Shown here: piece by piece, positions 29,703 through 37,314 of the stretch
Position numbering within the stretch: position 1 is the first letter of the stretch
Layout: each line of letters starts with the position of its first letter
NCBI GenBank assembly: GCA_964593065.1
Contig: CAZQGO010000024.1
Location: 1-40,561, forward strand
Reading direction: 5' to 3'
Length of the DNA stretch: 40,561 nucleotides
Origin: CAZQGO01 sp964593065
GTDB lineage: Bacteria; Oederibacteriota; JAAXVQ01
Notes under the pieces: model-generated
What the model was told of the DNA's origin: nothing
Seen by the model: only the letters and a program-made list of their open reading frames with translations
The model's database searches: none
Program-made: the position numbers and the translations under genes

Positions 29703-30265
29703 TCAAACGGTACCAAAAGGGGACACAACGCAAAGCGCTGGCCGGAGTGTTGTGTTCCCCTTTGGTATTTTCTCACGTTCCCGAAACCATATGCTCCCCC
29801 CTCCAGTTGATTGTTTTATTGCCTTTTCCCGGTCCATGGAAGAAAATATCCCCTAAAACGCGGATCGGGCCGCCCGGAGGACCTTCGCCTGTTTGCGCAC
29901 GCAGCCCTTTCCCGTTGCCTTATCCAGATGATGAGGCTTAGGGTTCGGGGGCGGAGCGCGCTGTTTGTACCGAGCAATCGAAAATCGAAAATCGAGTTTT
30001 TATTGAATGCTTGCGGTCGATTTTCGAAAACGGCATTTCCATTCAGTTCGGAAGGAAAACAGGACGCATCGGCTCAGGACCCTCCAGTGGCCAAGGGTGG
30101 TCAGGGAAAAATTTCCCTGACTCCATGAGGGGTGACCACGAGCCGAAAGGCTGTTGCGACCCTCGGCGAGTGCCGGAGGGGAGACCTCCCCTCTGGGGAG
30201 CAAAGCGACGGCGGCAGGGGGAACCTGTACTTCTCCTTAAAGCGCCTACGCTCAAGGCGGGAACC
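29703..30265. other. Hairpin-dense intergenic region, about 560 bp
   Basis: No gene fits. It contains a long imperfect hairpin at 29711-29767, repeat family 2 blocks (TTTTATTGCCTTTTCCCGG near 29813-29831, GGAAGGAAAACAGGACGC near 30050-30067, and GGGGGAACCTGT near 30217-30228), an inverted repeat CGAAAATCGA/TCGATTTTCG (29986-29995 and 30017-30026), a palindrome GTCAGGGAAA-AA-TTTCCCTGAC (30100-30121), and a near-palindrome centred on 30184. The end merges into the leader of the first ABC exporter. Confidence 0.6.
29711..29767 (+). terminator. Long imperfect hairpin after the secreted-protein gene
   Basis: Arms TACCAAAAGGGGACACAAC (29711-29729) and GTTGTGTTCCCCTTTGGTA (29749-29767) pair apart from one shifted base, and the right arm is followed by TTTTC. 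It may serve as a terminator or as the end of an insertion. Confidence 0.55.
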
Positions 30266-31207
30266 ATGAATCCGACGGTCATCTCCACTCGGGGTTTAAG
30301 CAAGCGTTTCGCGGACGTGGTGGCCGCGGACAACGTGGAACTCAAGGTCGACCGCGGGGAGATCTACGGCTTCCTGGGCTTGAACGGGGCCGGCAAGTCG
30401 ACCACCATCCGCTTGCTGCTGGGCATGCTCAAGCCCACGGCCGGGTGGGCCGAGCTTTTCGGCGAACGGATCGGCCCGGGCACGACGGCCTTGTGGCGCC
30501 GCGTGGGCCACATGGTGGAGGCGCCGACCGCGTACGGGGAGTTGACCGTGCGCCAGAACCTGGAAGTGGCGCGGCGGATGCAGGGGATCGGGGACCCGCG
30601 GGCCGCGGACCGGGTGCTGGAAAAAATGGGGCTGGCGCCGCATCGCAACCGGCGCGCGAAGGTTTTGTCCCAGGGGAATCTGCAGCGTCTCGGCCTGGCC
30701 CGGGCCCTGCTGTCCGACCCCGAATTGCTGGTTTTGGACGAGCCGGCGAACGGCCTCGATCCGGCGGGCGTGGTCGAGATCCGCGAACTCCTGCGCCGTC
30801 TGGCGCGCGAGTCCGGCACCACGGTTTTCATGTCCAGCCACATTCTGGCCGAAGTGGACCGCCTGGCCACGCGCATCGGCATCATCCACCGGGGCCGGCT
30901 CGTGGAAGAGCTGGAGGCCGATGAACTGGAACGCCGCCGCCAACACCGGCTGGAGGTGGAGACCCGCGACCTGGAAGCCGCGGAACGGGCCCTGCGCGCC
31001 GCGGGCTTCACGGGCGTAGCCCGGGCGCGGGAAGGGCAGAAAACCTGGCTGGAGGTCCGGGATGCGCGGGCGCTCGAACACCCGGAAGAGGCGGCCCGGA
31101 TCCTGGCGGCGGCCGACCTGCCGCCCACACGCCTGGTGAAGGTCCAGGAGGATCTCGAGCAATATTTTCTGAATCGGACCCGCGAGCTGGACGAGGTGAA
31201 ATCATGA
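30266..31207 (+). CDS. ABC transporter ATPase, BcrA-like (exporter 1)
   Basis: A 313-residue ATPase. Walker A is GLNGAGKST (38-46), the signature is LSQGN (134-138) instead of LSGGQ, Walker B is LLVLDEP (154-160) and the H-loop is His192. The Q-loop zone reads GHMVEAP, as in BcrA/NatA-type exporters for peptides, antibiotics or heavy metals. The start is the ATG at 30266, after a purine-rich AAGGCGGGAACC; a long upstream frame lies in noncoding repeats. The permease begins within the stop codon (ATGA overlap at 31204), so the two are coupled. The substrate is unknown. C-terminal 90 residues form the helical domain often used for permease docking. Confidence 0.93.
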   Translation: MNPTVISTRGLSKRFADVVAADNVELKVDRGEIYGFLGLNGAGKSTTIRLLLGMLKPTAGWAELFGERIGPGTTALWRRVGHMVEAPTAYGELTVRQNLEVARRMQGIGDPRAADRVLEKMGLAPHRNRRAKVLSQGNLQRLGLARALLSDPELLVLDEPANGLDPAGVVEIRELLRRLARESGTTVFMSSHILAEVDRLATRIGIIHRGRLVEELEADELERRRQHRLEVETRDLEAAERALRAAGFTGVARAREGQKTWLEVRDARALEHPEEAARILAAADLPPTRLVKVQEDLEQYFLNRTRELDEVKS

Positions 31208-31983
31208 ACGCCTACTTCCAGGCCCTGGCCGCCGAAATTTTGAAAACCCGCCGCGCCCTCGTGTCCTGGCTCATCCTGCTGGCCGTATCCCTGTGGCCGC
31301 TGGGCGGCGGTTTTTTCATGGTCATCCTCAAGGATCCCGCGGGCGCGCGCGATATGGGGATCATCTCCACCAAGGCCCGGCTGGTCGGCACGGCGGATTG
31401 GCCCACCTTCATGGGGATGCTGGCGCAGATGATCGGAGCCGGGGGGTTGATCCTGTTCGGCTTTGTGGCCGCCTGGATGTTCGGCCGGGAATTCTCGGAA
31501 CGGACCGTCCGGCAATTGCTGGCGGTCCCGACCCCGCGCACCACGATCCTGTCCGCGAAGTTCACGGTTTTGGCGGGCGGCTGCGCGCTGCTCACCGCCT
31601 GGGTTTTCCTCCTGGGGTGGGGAATCGGCCTGTGGATCGGGATGCCCGGCTATTCACGCGGGCTCATCCTGGCCGGCGCCGGGAAGATGGCGGTGGCGGC
31701 CGCGCTGACCATCGCGCTGCAGAGCGTGGTGGCCTGGTTCGCCAGTTTCGGCCGGGGCTACCTGGCGGCGCTGGGATTCGTCTTTCTGACCATGTTCCTG
31801 GGGCAGATGGCGGGAGTGATGGGGTGGGGCGAATGGTTCCCGTGGTCCGTGCCCCCGATCTACAGCGGCGCGGCGGGAGCGCAGACCCTGACAGCGGGAA
31901 GTTACGTGCTGGTCGCGCTGGCCTCCGCGGCGGGGCTGGCGGGAACGTTCGCCTGGTGGAACCGGGCCGATCACACGACGTGA
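31204..31983 (+). CDS. ABC-2 type permease (exporter 1)
   Basis: A 259-residue membrane protein with about six helices (LVSWLILLAVSLWPLGGGFFMVIL, MIGAGGLILFGFVAAWMF, FTVLAGGCALLTAWVFLLGWGIGLWIG, AAALTIALQSVVAWF, ALGFVFLTMFLGQMAGVMG and YVLVALASAAGLAGTFAWW). The segment FGREFSERTVRQLLAVPTPRTTI is the conserved ABC-2 motif after helix 2. It is coupled to the ATPase by overlapping codons and forms the membrane half of exporter 1. The pair resembles bacitracin-type or heavy-metal type exporters but the substrate is unknown. Confidence 0.88.
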   Translation: MNAYFQALAAEILKTRRALVSWLILLAVSLWPLGGGFFMVILKDPAGARDMGIISTKARLVGTADWPTFMGMLAQMIGAGGLILFGFVAAWMFGREFSERTVRQLLAVPTPRTTILSAKFTVLAGGCALLTAWVFLLGWGIGLWIGMPGYSRGLILAGAGKMAVAAALTIALQSVVAWFASFGRGYLAALGFVFLTMFLGQMAGVMGWGEWFPWSVPPIYSGAAGAQTLTAGSYVLVALASAAGLAGTFAWWNRADHTT

Positions 31984-32039
31984 ATCCAAGGCCTTGTCAT
32001 CTGGATGAGAGGCCGGGAGAAAAGGCGGAGGAGGTCGCC

Positions 32040-32522
32040 ATGAAAGCTTTGGTCGTCTATGATTCCATTTTCGGCAACACGGAGCAAATCGCCCGCGCCA
32101 TCGGCGGAGCGCTGGGGTCGCCGCAGGAGGTCGAGACCCTGCCGGTCGGCCGGGCGAAACCGCAATACCTGGTCGGCGCCGGGCTGCTGGTCGTGGGGTC
32201 GCCCACCCGCGGCTTCAGGCCCACTCCGGCGATCGGTAATTTCCTGAAGAGCATTCCGCGCGGCGGCTTGAAAGGCGTCAAGGTGGCAGCCTTCGATACC
32301 GGAATCGCGACCGGCGACATCAAGGCGTCCGCTTTGCGACTCATCATCAAGCTGGCGGGATACGCCTCCAAGCCCATCGCCGGCCGTCTCCGGCAAAAGG
32401 GAGGAACTCTGGTCCTGCCGCCGGAAAGCTTCTGGGTCAAGGGCTCGGAGGGCCCGCTCAAGGAAGGCGAACTGGAACGGGCGGGCGGCTGGGCCAAACA
32501 AATCATTGCCTCAGCGAGATGA
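32040..32522 (+). CDS. Flavodoxin-like protein
   Basis: A 160-residue flavodoxin-fold protein. The phosphate loop YDSIFGNTEQIA (residues 7-18) binds the FMN phosphate and the later GSPTRGFRPT loop (about 54-63) is in the flavin-contact place. The C-terminal half (IATGDIKASALRLIIKLAGYASKPIAGRLRQKGG) is longer and more basic than in small flavodoxins and resembles flavodoxin-domain reductases. It is probably a one- or two-electron carrier in the cytoplasm. GGAGGAGG precedes the ATG. It is 56 bp after the permease in the same direction and may be in the same transcription unit. Confidence 0.88.
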   Translation: MKALVVYDSIFGNTEQIARAIGGALGSPQEVETLPVGRAKPQYLVGAGLLVVGSPTRGFRPTPAIGNFLKSIPRGGLKGVKVAAFDTGIATGDIKASALRLIIKLAGYASKPIAGRLRQKGGTLVLPPESFWVKGSEGPLKEGELERAGGWAKQIIASAR

Positions 32523-32560
32523 GGCAGCAGGGTTCCGGCCGGCGCCGGGACGGGCGTCCG

Positions 32561-33214
32561 CTAGAACCCCAGTCCGAGCATGAGGGCCGGCACGAACTCG
32601 GGCGCGTTCACCGTGGCGGCGGCGTCCCGGTAGGTGTAATTCGCTATGGGATTGACGTTCTGGTTGTCGGGGGTATAGACGGTGTCGTGGCCTTCCAGCG
32701 GGCCGGGGAAAAAGTAATCCAAACCCGCCTGCACGACCAGTCTTAATCCCTGGCTGATGGCGAAGCTTCCTTTCACCCCGAGCCCCAGACCCCACTGATT
32801 GCTGGTGACGTCGAATTCCTCGTTGGCTCCCACATAGTGGAAATGCGCGTCGAAAAGCGAGAAGCGTGGGCCCGCCAGCACGGAAAGGTTCACCGCCGGA
32901 ATTTGCAGCGGATAGAGGAAATCCAGGCGGAAGTCCCAAATCGAGCCGTGCTTCTCGGGCGTGCCGTTGGTGGCGTTCTGGATGAACACGCGCCGGGCGG
33001 GGAAGGGGTCTCCGGGATCCACGATCGCATACGCCAGGCCGAGTTCCAGGCCCAGCGGAAAACCCCGGGCGAAGCTGGACACGCCGCCGGAAGTCTTGAA
33101 ACTTAAGCCTCCCTGGTATCCAGCCAGCACGTCGGCCGACCAGTCCACGGCGAGCGCCGGAGCCGCCAGGAAGAAAATTCCCGCGATCATCACGAAAAGG
33201 CATCTGATCCGCAT
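32561..33214 (-). CDS. Outer-membrane beta-barrel protein
   Basis: A 217-residue protein with a signal peptide (MRIRCLFVMIAGIFFLAAPALAV, cleavage near residue 21-22). The mature protein has alternating amphipathic strands, for example VDWSADVLAGYQGGLSF, LGLELGLAYAIVDPG, IPAVNLSVLAGPRFSLFDAHFHYVG, GLGLGVKGSFAI and LRLVVQAGLDYFFPG, ending LMLGLGF with a C-terminal Phe, which is the BAM recognition signature. The start was set at the ATG at 33214 behind GTGAGGTG; a GTG at 33226 overlaps that site. It is convergent with the flavodoxin gene. Substrate or role is unknown. Confidence 0.82.
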   Translation of the reverse strand: MRIRCLFVMIAGIFFLAAPALAVDWSADVLAGYQGGLSFKTSGGVSSFARGFPLGLELGLAYAIVDPGDPFPARRVFIQNATNGTPEKHGSIWDFRLDFLYPLQIPAVNLSVLAGPRFSLFDAHFHYVGANEEFDVTSNQWGLGLGVKGSFAISQGLRLVVQAGLDYFFPGPLEGHDTVYTPDNQNVNPIANYTYRDAAATVNAPEFVPALMLGLGF

Positions 33215-33380
33215 GGTAAAAAACACCTCACTTAAAAAATATTCCGGGACGAGCGGAAGCAGGCCTGCTGGTCCTGGGAATGGTTCTTACTTTCCCTGAT
33301 CGGGCGGATTGTACTATAGGGGCCTTCATCCATGCCAGCCTAAAATGATATATCTGTCACCCCCTTGGGACAAATACCGT

Positions 33381-33409
33381 TTGGCTGCCGGGGAGGGTTG
33401 GACTATAAT
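33381..33409 (+). promoter_or_regulatory. Sigma70-type promoter for the YdeI-like gene
   Basis: TTGGCT (33381-33386), 17-bp spacer, perfect TATAAT (33404-33409). It places transcription start near 33416, upstream of either candidate start. Confidence 0.62.
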
Positions 33410-33478
33410 TTGCAGAAATCCGGTCCAAACACCGGGTGGATGGAATGCGCCAAGTCCGGACACCGGGAGCGTGCCGCG

Positions 33479-34054
33479 GTGAAATTGGGCAAAACCCTAT
33501 ATGCCAAGGACCGGAAAGCCTGGCGGGCGTGGCTGGCGAAGAACCACGGCCGGGAGCCGGAAGTCTGGCTGGTTTTTCCCCGCCGGCAGTCCGGCCGTGC
33601 CCGGGTATCCTACAACGCGGCCGTGGAAGAGGCCCTGAGCTACGGCTGGATCGACAGCACGGTGAAAAGCCTGGATGACCAGCGGTTCGCACAGAGGTTT
33701 TCCCCGCGCCGCAAAACCAGCGGACTCTCGCAGATGAACCGCGAGCGCGTGCGCAGGCTGATTGCGGCCGGGAAGATGACTCGCGCCGGGCTGGTCGCGC
33801 TGGCACACGTGTTTGATCCGAAACATGACCTGGAGGCAGGTCCTCTCGTGCTGGCTCCCGACATCCTGGGCCCGCTCAAGGCCAACCGGGCGGCCTGGAG
33901 GAATTTCCGGAAATTTCCGGCCACCTACCGGCGGATCCGCGTGGCCTTCATCGAAAGCCGCAGGCGCCACGGCGCGGAAGCCTTCCGGAAAAGCCTGGCC
34001 CACTTCATCCGCCGGACCGCCGAAAACAAGCGGTTCGGCTTCGTCCGGAGTTGA
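33479..34054 (+). CDS. YdeI/OmdA-like protein
   Basis: A 191-residue protein of the YdeI/OmpD-associated family. It starts with LYAKDRKAWRAWLAKNHG and continues EVWLVFPRRQSG..VSYNAAVEEALSYGWIDSTVKSLDDQRFAQRFSPRRKTSGLSQMNRERVRRLIAAGKM, the classical central block. The C-terminal part KSLAHFIRRTAENKRFGFVRS is a basic helix. YdeI in enteric bacteria is linked to resistance to polymyxin and oxidative stress in a way not settled. The start was set at the GTG at 33479, behind GGGAG, because the family begins here; an ATG at 33440 is the alternative. A good promoter lies upstream. Confidence 0.85.
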   Translation: MKLGKTLYAKDRKAWRAWLAKNHGREPEVWLVFPRRQSGRARVSYNAAVEEALSYGWIDSTVKSLDDQRFAQRFSPRRKTSGLSQMNRERVRRLIAAGKMTRAGLVALAHVFDPKHDLEAGPLVLAPDILGPLKANRAAWRNFRKFPATYRRIRVAFIESRRRHGAEAFRKSLAHFIRRTAENKRFGFVRS

Positions 34055-34099
34055 GCGCATCCCCGGGGGTTTCCCGGGAGGCGCCGGCCCGCAACCGCT

Positions 34100-34215
34100 T
34101 TTCATTGCCTTTTCCCGGGGAACAGGGGAAAATAGGTTTAGGAACGCCCCCGACAGAAGTAGGAAGGAAAGCAGGACGCATCGGCGTCCGCGTCAGGGGA
34201 ACCTGTGGTTCCCCT
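34100..34215. repeat. Repeat family 2, compact copy
   Basis: This copy has the blocks TTTCATTGCCTTTTCCCGG, GGAAGGAAAGCAGGACGC with GCATCGGC (34162-34184), and a perfect hairpin AGGGGAACC-TGT-GGTTCCCCT (34195-34215). The same three blocks occur in the same order in 29812-30238, where about 190 bp separate the first two. It ends 27 bp before the third DUF2378-like gene. Confidence 0.6.
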
Positions 34216-34242
34216 GGAAGTTCCTATTCCCCGAGGTGGGCC

Positions 34243-34800
34243 ATGGAAGTCAAGGGCACGGCCATCGTAGTGGTACCGGCTTTCATCAAGGACCGCTATC
34301 AGGAATCGGGTTTCGAAAAGTGGCTCCAGGCCCTGACCGCGGAGGCCCGCAAGGTCTACGCCGAGCCCGTCATCATCAGCCGCTGGTACGATACCCGCGT
34401 CTTTCTCATCGAACCCACGGTCAAATTCTGCGAACTCTTCTATCAGGGCGACCTCCGCGGCGCCTACGAACTGGGACGCTACAGCGCGGATTACGCGCTC
34501 CGGGGGATCTACCGGCTGTTCGTGAAGCTGGGGTCCGTGGAGTTCATTCTCAAGAAGGCCAAGCTCATCCTGCCCACCTACTACCGGCCCAGCAGCATCG
34601 AGGTGCCGGTCATGGAAAAAGGGCGGGCCCTGATCCGGATCACCGAGTTTGCGGACATCCACGAGGTGGTGGAACAACGGATTGCCGGCTGGATCGCACG
34701 CGCTGCGGAGATCAGCGGGGGTAAGAACGTGAAGCTTGAAATCACGTCTACCCTGACCCGGGGCCAAGCCTACAGCGAATTCACGGTCACCTGGTCCTGA
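34243..34800 (+). CDS. DUF2378-like (V4R/heme-NO-binding-like) protein, paralogue 3
   Basis: A 185-residue soluble protein, the third member of the family in the window. It starts MEVKGTAIV, with the shared Lys-Gly-Thr, and ends FTVTW-S; the late helix is GWIARAAEISGGKNV. Middle parts include YYDTRVFLIEP-like and LGRYSADYALRGIYRLFVKL, matching the place of SPEMIISKVDTVW in paralogue 2. A strong GAGGTGGG site precedes the ATG. Its leader contains the family 2 repeat, not the RAYT repeat that precedes the other two paralogues. Role unknown; a sensing or binding function is inferred. Confidence 0.72.
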   Translation: MEVKGTAIVVVPAFIKDRYQESGFEKWLQALTAEARKVYAEPVIISRWYDTRVFLIEPTVKFCELFYQGDLRGAYELGRYSADYALRGIYRLFVKLGSVEFILKKAKLILPTYYRPSSIEVPVMEKGRALIRITEFADIHEVVEQRIAGWIARAAEISGGKNVKLEITSTLTRGQAYSEFTVTWS

Positions 34801-34887
34801 AAGCGCCTCCGGCGGATGCGGAAACCCGGCGGCAATCCGTGCCCCGGAAATATCCGGAATACTTCCTCCCCGCATCCCGCGGTCTTA

Positions 34888-34896
34888 TGCTATAAT
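34888..34896 (+). promoter_or_regulatory. Extended -10 promoter for exporter 2
   Basis: TGCTATAAT (TGC at 34888-34890, TATAAT at 34891-34896) is an extended -10 element without a clear -35. It leaves a leader of about 170 nt before the ATPase gene at 35073. Confidence 0.5.
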
Positions 34897-35072
34897 CCCC
34901 GGAAATTTCATTCCGCCGGAGTCTGTCGGTATACCCGAACATCCAGCCAGCCGGGAAACGCATCCAGTGCGCGGAGGTCGCCCGTCCCACGCGCGGCTCA
35001 AGTGGACAACGGCGCGCGGATCTCCGGCGATCTGTCCCGGGATTTTTTTCAGCCAAGCGAGAGGTGCGAACG

Positions 35073-35822
35073 ATGGAGCAACCCGAGGTCCTCGCGGTTC
35101 GGGACCTGCGCAAAGACTACGGCGGCGTACGGGCCGTGGACGGCATCTCCTTCCACGTGGGACGCAACGAGATCGTCGGCCTGCTGGGTCCCAACGGCGC
35201 GGGGAAAACCACCACGATCAACATGATCCTGGGCGTTCTGCAGCCGACCGCAGGCTCCATCGGGATCGAAGGCCTGGACATCGCGCTTTCGCGCTCGCAG
35301 GCCTTGGCGCGCACCAATTTCGCGGCCGTGTACGCGCCGCTCCCGGGGAACCTGACCGTAACCCAGAACCTGCGCGTGTTCGGCCTGCTCTACCAGGTCC
35401 AGGATTTGCCGCGGCGCCTCGAAACCCTGCTGCAGCATTTCGATCTGACGGCCTTTCGGGACACGAAGTGCGGGCTGCTCTCTTCGGGAGAGCAAACGCG
35501 CGTCTCCCTGGCCAAGGCCCTGCTCAACGATCCGCACCTCCTGCTCCTGGACGAACCCACGGCTTCGCTGGATCCCGCCACGGCGCGCGACATCCGCGCC
35601 AAGCTCCGCAAGTTCGCGGAGCAGTGCGGGGTGGGCGTGCTGTGGACCTCGCATAACATGCTCGAGGTCCAGGAGGTCTGCCACCGGGTGCTGTTTCTGT
35701 CGCGGGGGAAAATCCTGCTCGAGGGCGACCCCAAGACCCTGCCGCGAGAGCACGGCCGGGAAACCCTCGAGGAGCTCTTCATCACCGTGGCGCGGGAACC
35801 CCTCGCGCTGAGAGCGGAGTGA
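35073..35822 (+). CDS. ABC transporter ATPase (exporter 2)
   Basis: A 249-residue ATPase with Walker A GPNGAGKTT (39-47), signature LSSGE (136-140), Walker B LLLLDEP (156-162) and H-loop His194. It is the NodI/DrrA-like type found with ABC-2 permeases. The C-terminal part GKILLEGDPKTLPREHGRETLEELF is the usual regulatory or docking tail. The start is the ATG at 35073 behind GAGAGGTG; an in-frame GTG at 35064 lies in that site. The permease follows with overlapping or adjacent codons, so the two are coupled. Differences in sequence from exporter 1 show that they are separate, not duplicates. Substrate unknown. Confidence 0.93.
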   Translation: MEQPEVLAVRDLRKDYGGVRAVDGISFHVGRNEIVGLLGPNGAGKTTTINMILGVLQPTAGSIGIEGLDIALSRSQALARTNFAAVYAPLPGNLTVTQNLRVFGLLYQVQDLPRRLETLLQHFDLTAFRDTKCGLLSSGEQTRVSLAKALLNDPHLLLLDEPTASLDPATARDIRAKLRKFAEQCGVGVLWTSHNMLEVQEVCHRVLFLSRGKILLEGDPKTLPREHGRETLEELFITVAREPLALRAE

Positions 35823-35827
35823 CCCCC

Positions 35828-36631
35828 ATGACCCCCGTGCGCGTCTACGCCGTGGTCCTGAGGATTTTTTACCTCATCCGCGGCAGCCTGTCCCGCATGG
35901 TGCCGCTTTTCGCCTGGGTCGCCATCGACATGATTTTATGGGGCTTCATCACCAAGTATTTCAGCAGCCTCGCCCCCACCGGCTTCAACCTCGTGCCCGC
36001 CCTGTTGGGAGCCGTACTGCTCTGGGATTTTCTGGCCCGCGTCATGCAGGGCGTGACCACCGCCTTCTTCGAGGACGTCTGGAGCCGCAATTTCCTCAAC
36101 CTTTTTTCCACGCCGCTCACGATCTCAGAGTACCTGGGCGGGCTCGTGGTTTCCAGCACGGCCACCAGCCTGATCGGCCTGGCGGTCATGATCGTTTTGG
36201 CGGCCGGCCTGTTCGGCCTGTCCTTTTTCGCCTACGGCCTCCTGATCCTGCCGTTCCTGCTCGTGCTGTTTTTAACCGGCATCGCGCTGGGCGTTTTCAG
36301 CAGCGCCATGGTGCTCCGCATGGGGCCGGCGGCGGAATGGTTCATCTGGCCGATTCCCGCGCTGCTTTCGCCCCTGGCCGGGGTTTTCTACCCCCTCTCC
36401 ACGCTCCCGGCCTGGATGCAAACCCTGTCGCGGGCCCTGCCGCCGGCATACGTTTTCGAAAGCCTGCGGGCGATCGTGGCGGGCCGTCCGGCTTCGGGGG
36501 CCGCGCTGGCCTGGGGCGGGGGCCTGGCCGTGCTGTATATCCTGCTGGCCTGCTGGTTCTTCACCGGCATCTACCGGTACGCCGTCCGCACGGGCCTGTT
36601 CGCGCGCTACAGCGCCGAGAGCGTCGCCTGA
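35828..36631 (+). CDS. ABC-2 type permease (exporter 2)
   Basis: A 267-residue membrane protein with six helices and the ABC-2 segment LYP-type PLSTLPAWMQTLSRALPPAYVFE near the end, typical of NodJ/DrrB-like permeases. The N-terminal part contains MVPLFAWVAIDMILWGFITKYFSS. It forms exporter 2 with the ATPase. Start options are the ATG at 35828 with GGAG 9 bases before it (chosen) or a GTG at 35819 overlapping the ATPase stop. Both give a coupled arrangement. The Fur operon begins about 110 bp later with its own promoter. Confidence 0.9.
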   Translation: MTPVRVYAVVLRIFYLIRGSLSRMVPLFAWVAIDMILWGFITKYFSSLAPTGFNLVPALLGAVLLWDFLARVMQGVTTAFFEDVWSRNFLNLFSTPLTISEYLGGLVVSSTATSLIGLAVMIVLAAGLFGLSFFAYGLLILPFLLVLFLTGIALGVFSSAMVLRMGPAAEWFIWPIPALLSPLAGVFYPLSTLPAWMQTLSRALPPAYVFESLRAIVAGRPASGAALAWGGGLAVLYILLACWFFTGIYRYAVRTGLFARYSAESVA

Positions 36632-36744
36632 CCCGCCGGGCGCCGCGGCCGGCGCCCCCGTGCGCGAATCTCCGCCGGTCATCCCCCGCGCCCAACCTTT
36701 TCCAGCCCGAAACGCACCCGGAGAGACGGCGGCCTACGCTGGGC

Positions 36745-36773
36745 TTGACAAGGCCCCGACCGGCGGTTATAAT
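36745..36773 (+). promoter_or_regulatory. Consensus sigma70 promoter of the fur-feoAB operon
   Basis: TTGACA (36745-36750), exactly 17-bp spacer, TATAAT (36768-36773), a perfect consensus pair. The start of transcription would be about 36780, inside the operator that follows. Confidence 0.85.
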
Positions 36774-36777
36774 AATA

Positions 36778-36794
36778 TTGAGACCCAATCTCAA
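36778..36794. promoter_or_regulatory. Fur-type operator
   Basis: The inverted repeat TTGAGACCCAATCTCAA (TTGAGA, 5 bases, TCTCAA) lies over the predicted transcription start, where a bound repressor would block RNA polymerase. It resembles TGAGA/TCTCA Fur-family sites, so the operon probably represses itself when its metal is abundant. Confidence 0.65.
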
Positions 36795-36810
36795 CAAAGG
36801 GGATGAGGCC

Positions 36811-37314
36811 ATGATTCCCGGCCAGGAAGCGGTCGTAGGCAAGCTCATCAAATCCCGGGGTTTGAAAATCACTGGGCCGAGGAAGGAAATCCTCGACTTT
36901 TTCTTCCGCAGCCGCAAGCACTTAAGCCCGGAGGAATTGTTCATCGCGCTGCGCCGGCTGGACCCGAAAATCGGCCGCGCCACGGTCTACCGCACGCTCA
37001 AGGTGTTGAAGGACGCCGGCCTGGCCGCGCAGGTGGACCTGGGCGACGGCTCCACCCGGGTGGAGCCGGCCCACGACCGGCCGCACCACGACCATCTGAT
37101 CTGCACGGCCTGCGGGCGGCTCATCGAATTCACGGAGTCCGAACTCGAGAAGCTGCAGGAAAACATCGCCCGGAGGCGGCGCTTTCATTCTCAGCGGCAT
37201 CGGCTGGAAATCTATGGCTTGTGCGCGGCTTGTTTCGCGCGGCACCGAAAGCGTGCGGGTCGAACCGCAGGCACCCGGACAGCCGGCCGGAAGAAACGGA
37301 GTCCAAACGCATGA
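36811..37314 (+). CDS. fur: Fur family metal-dependent repressor
   Basis: A 167-residue Fur-family regulator. The winged-helix domain (KSRGLKITGPRKEILDFF to about residue 80) contains the HLSPEELF and GRATVYRTLKVL motifs. The dimer/metal domain has HHDH (92-95), CxxC (Cys98/Cys101) and a second CxxC (Cys138/Cys141), giving a structural zinc site. The basic C-terminal tail (residues 145-167) is longer than usual. Gene order fur-feoA-feoB and the operator point to iron; Zur or PerR specificity cannot be excluded. The open frame extends upstream into the permease region, but 36811 (ATG after AAAGGGGATGAGG) is the natural start. Confidence 0.92.
   Translation: MIPGQEAVVGKLIKSRGLKITGPRKEILDFFFRSRKHLSPEELFIALRRLDPKIGRATVYRTLKVLKDAGLAAQVDLGDGSTRVEPAHDRPHHDHLICTACGRLIEFTESELEKLQENIARRRRFHSQRHRLEIYGLCAACFARHRKRAGRTAGTRTAGRKKRSPNA

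Noticed and set aside
35938..36810. Upstream extension of the Fur frame
   Set aside because: It overlaps the permease in another frame and reads as Arg/Pro-rich shadow; promoter and operator lie at 36745-36794, downstream of most of it.
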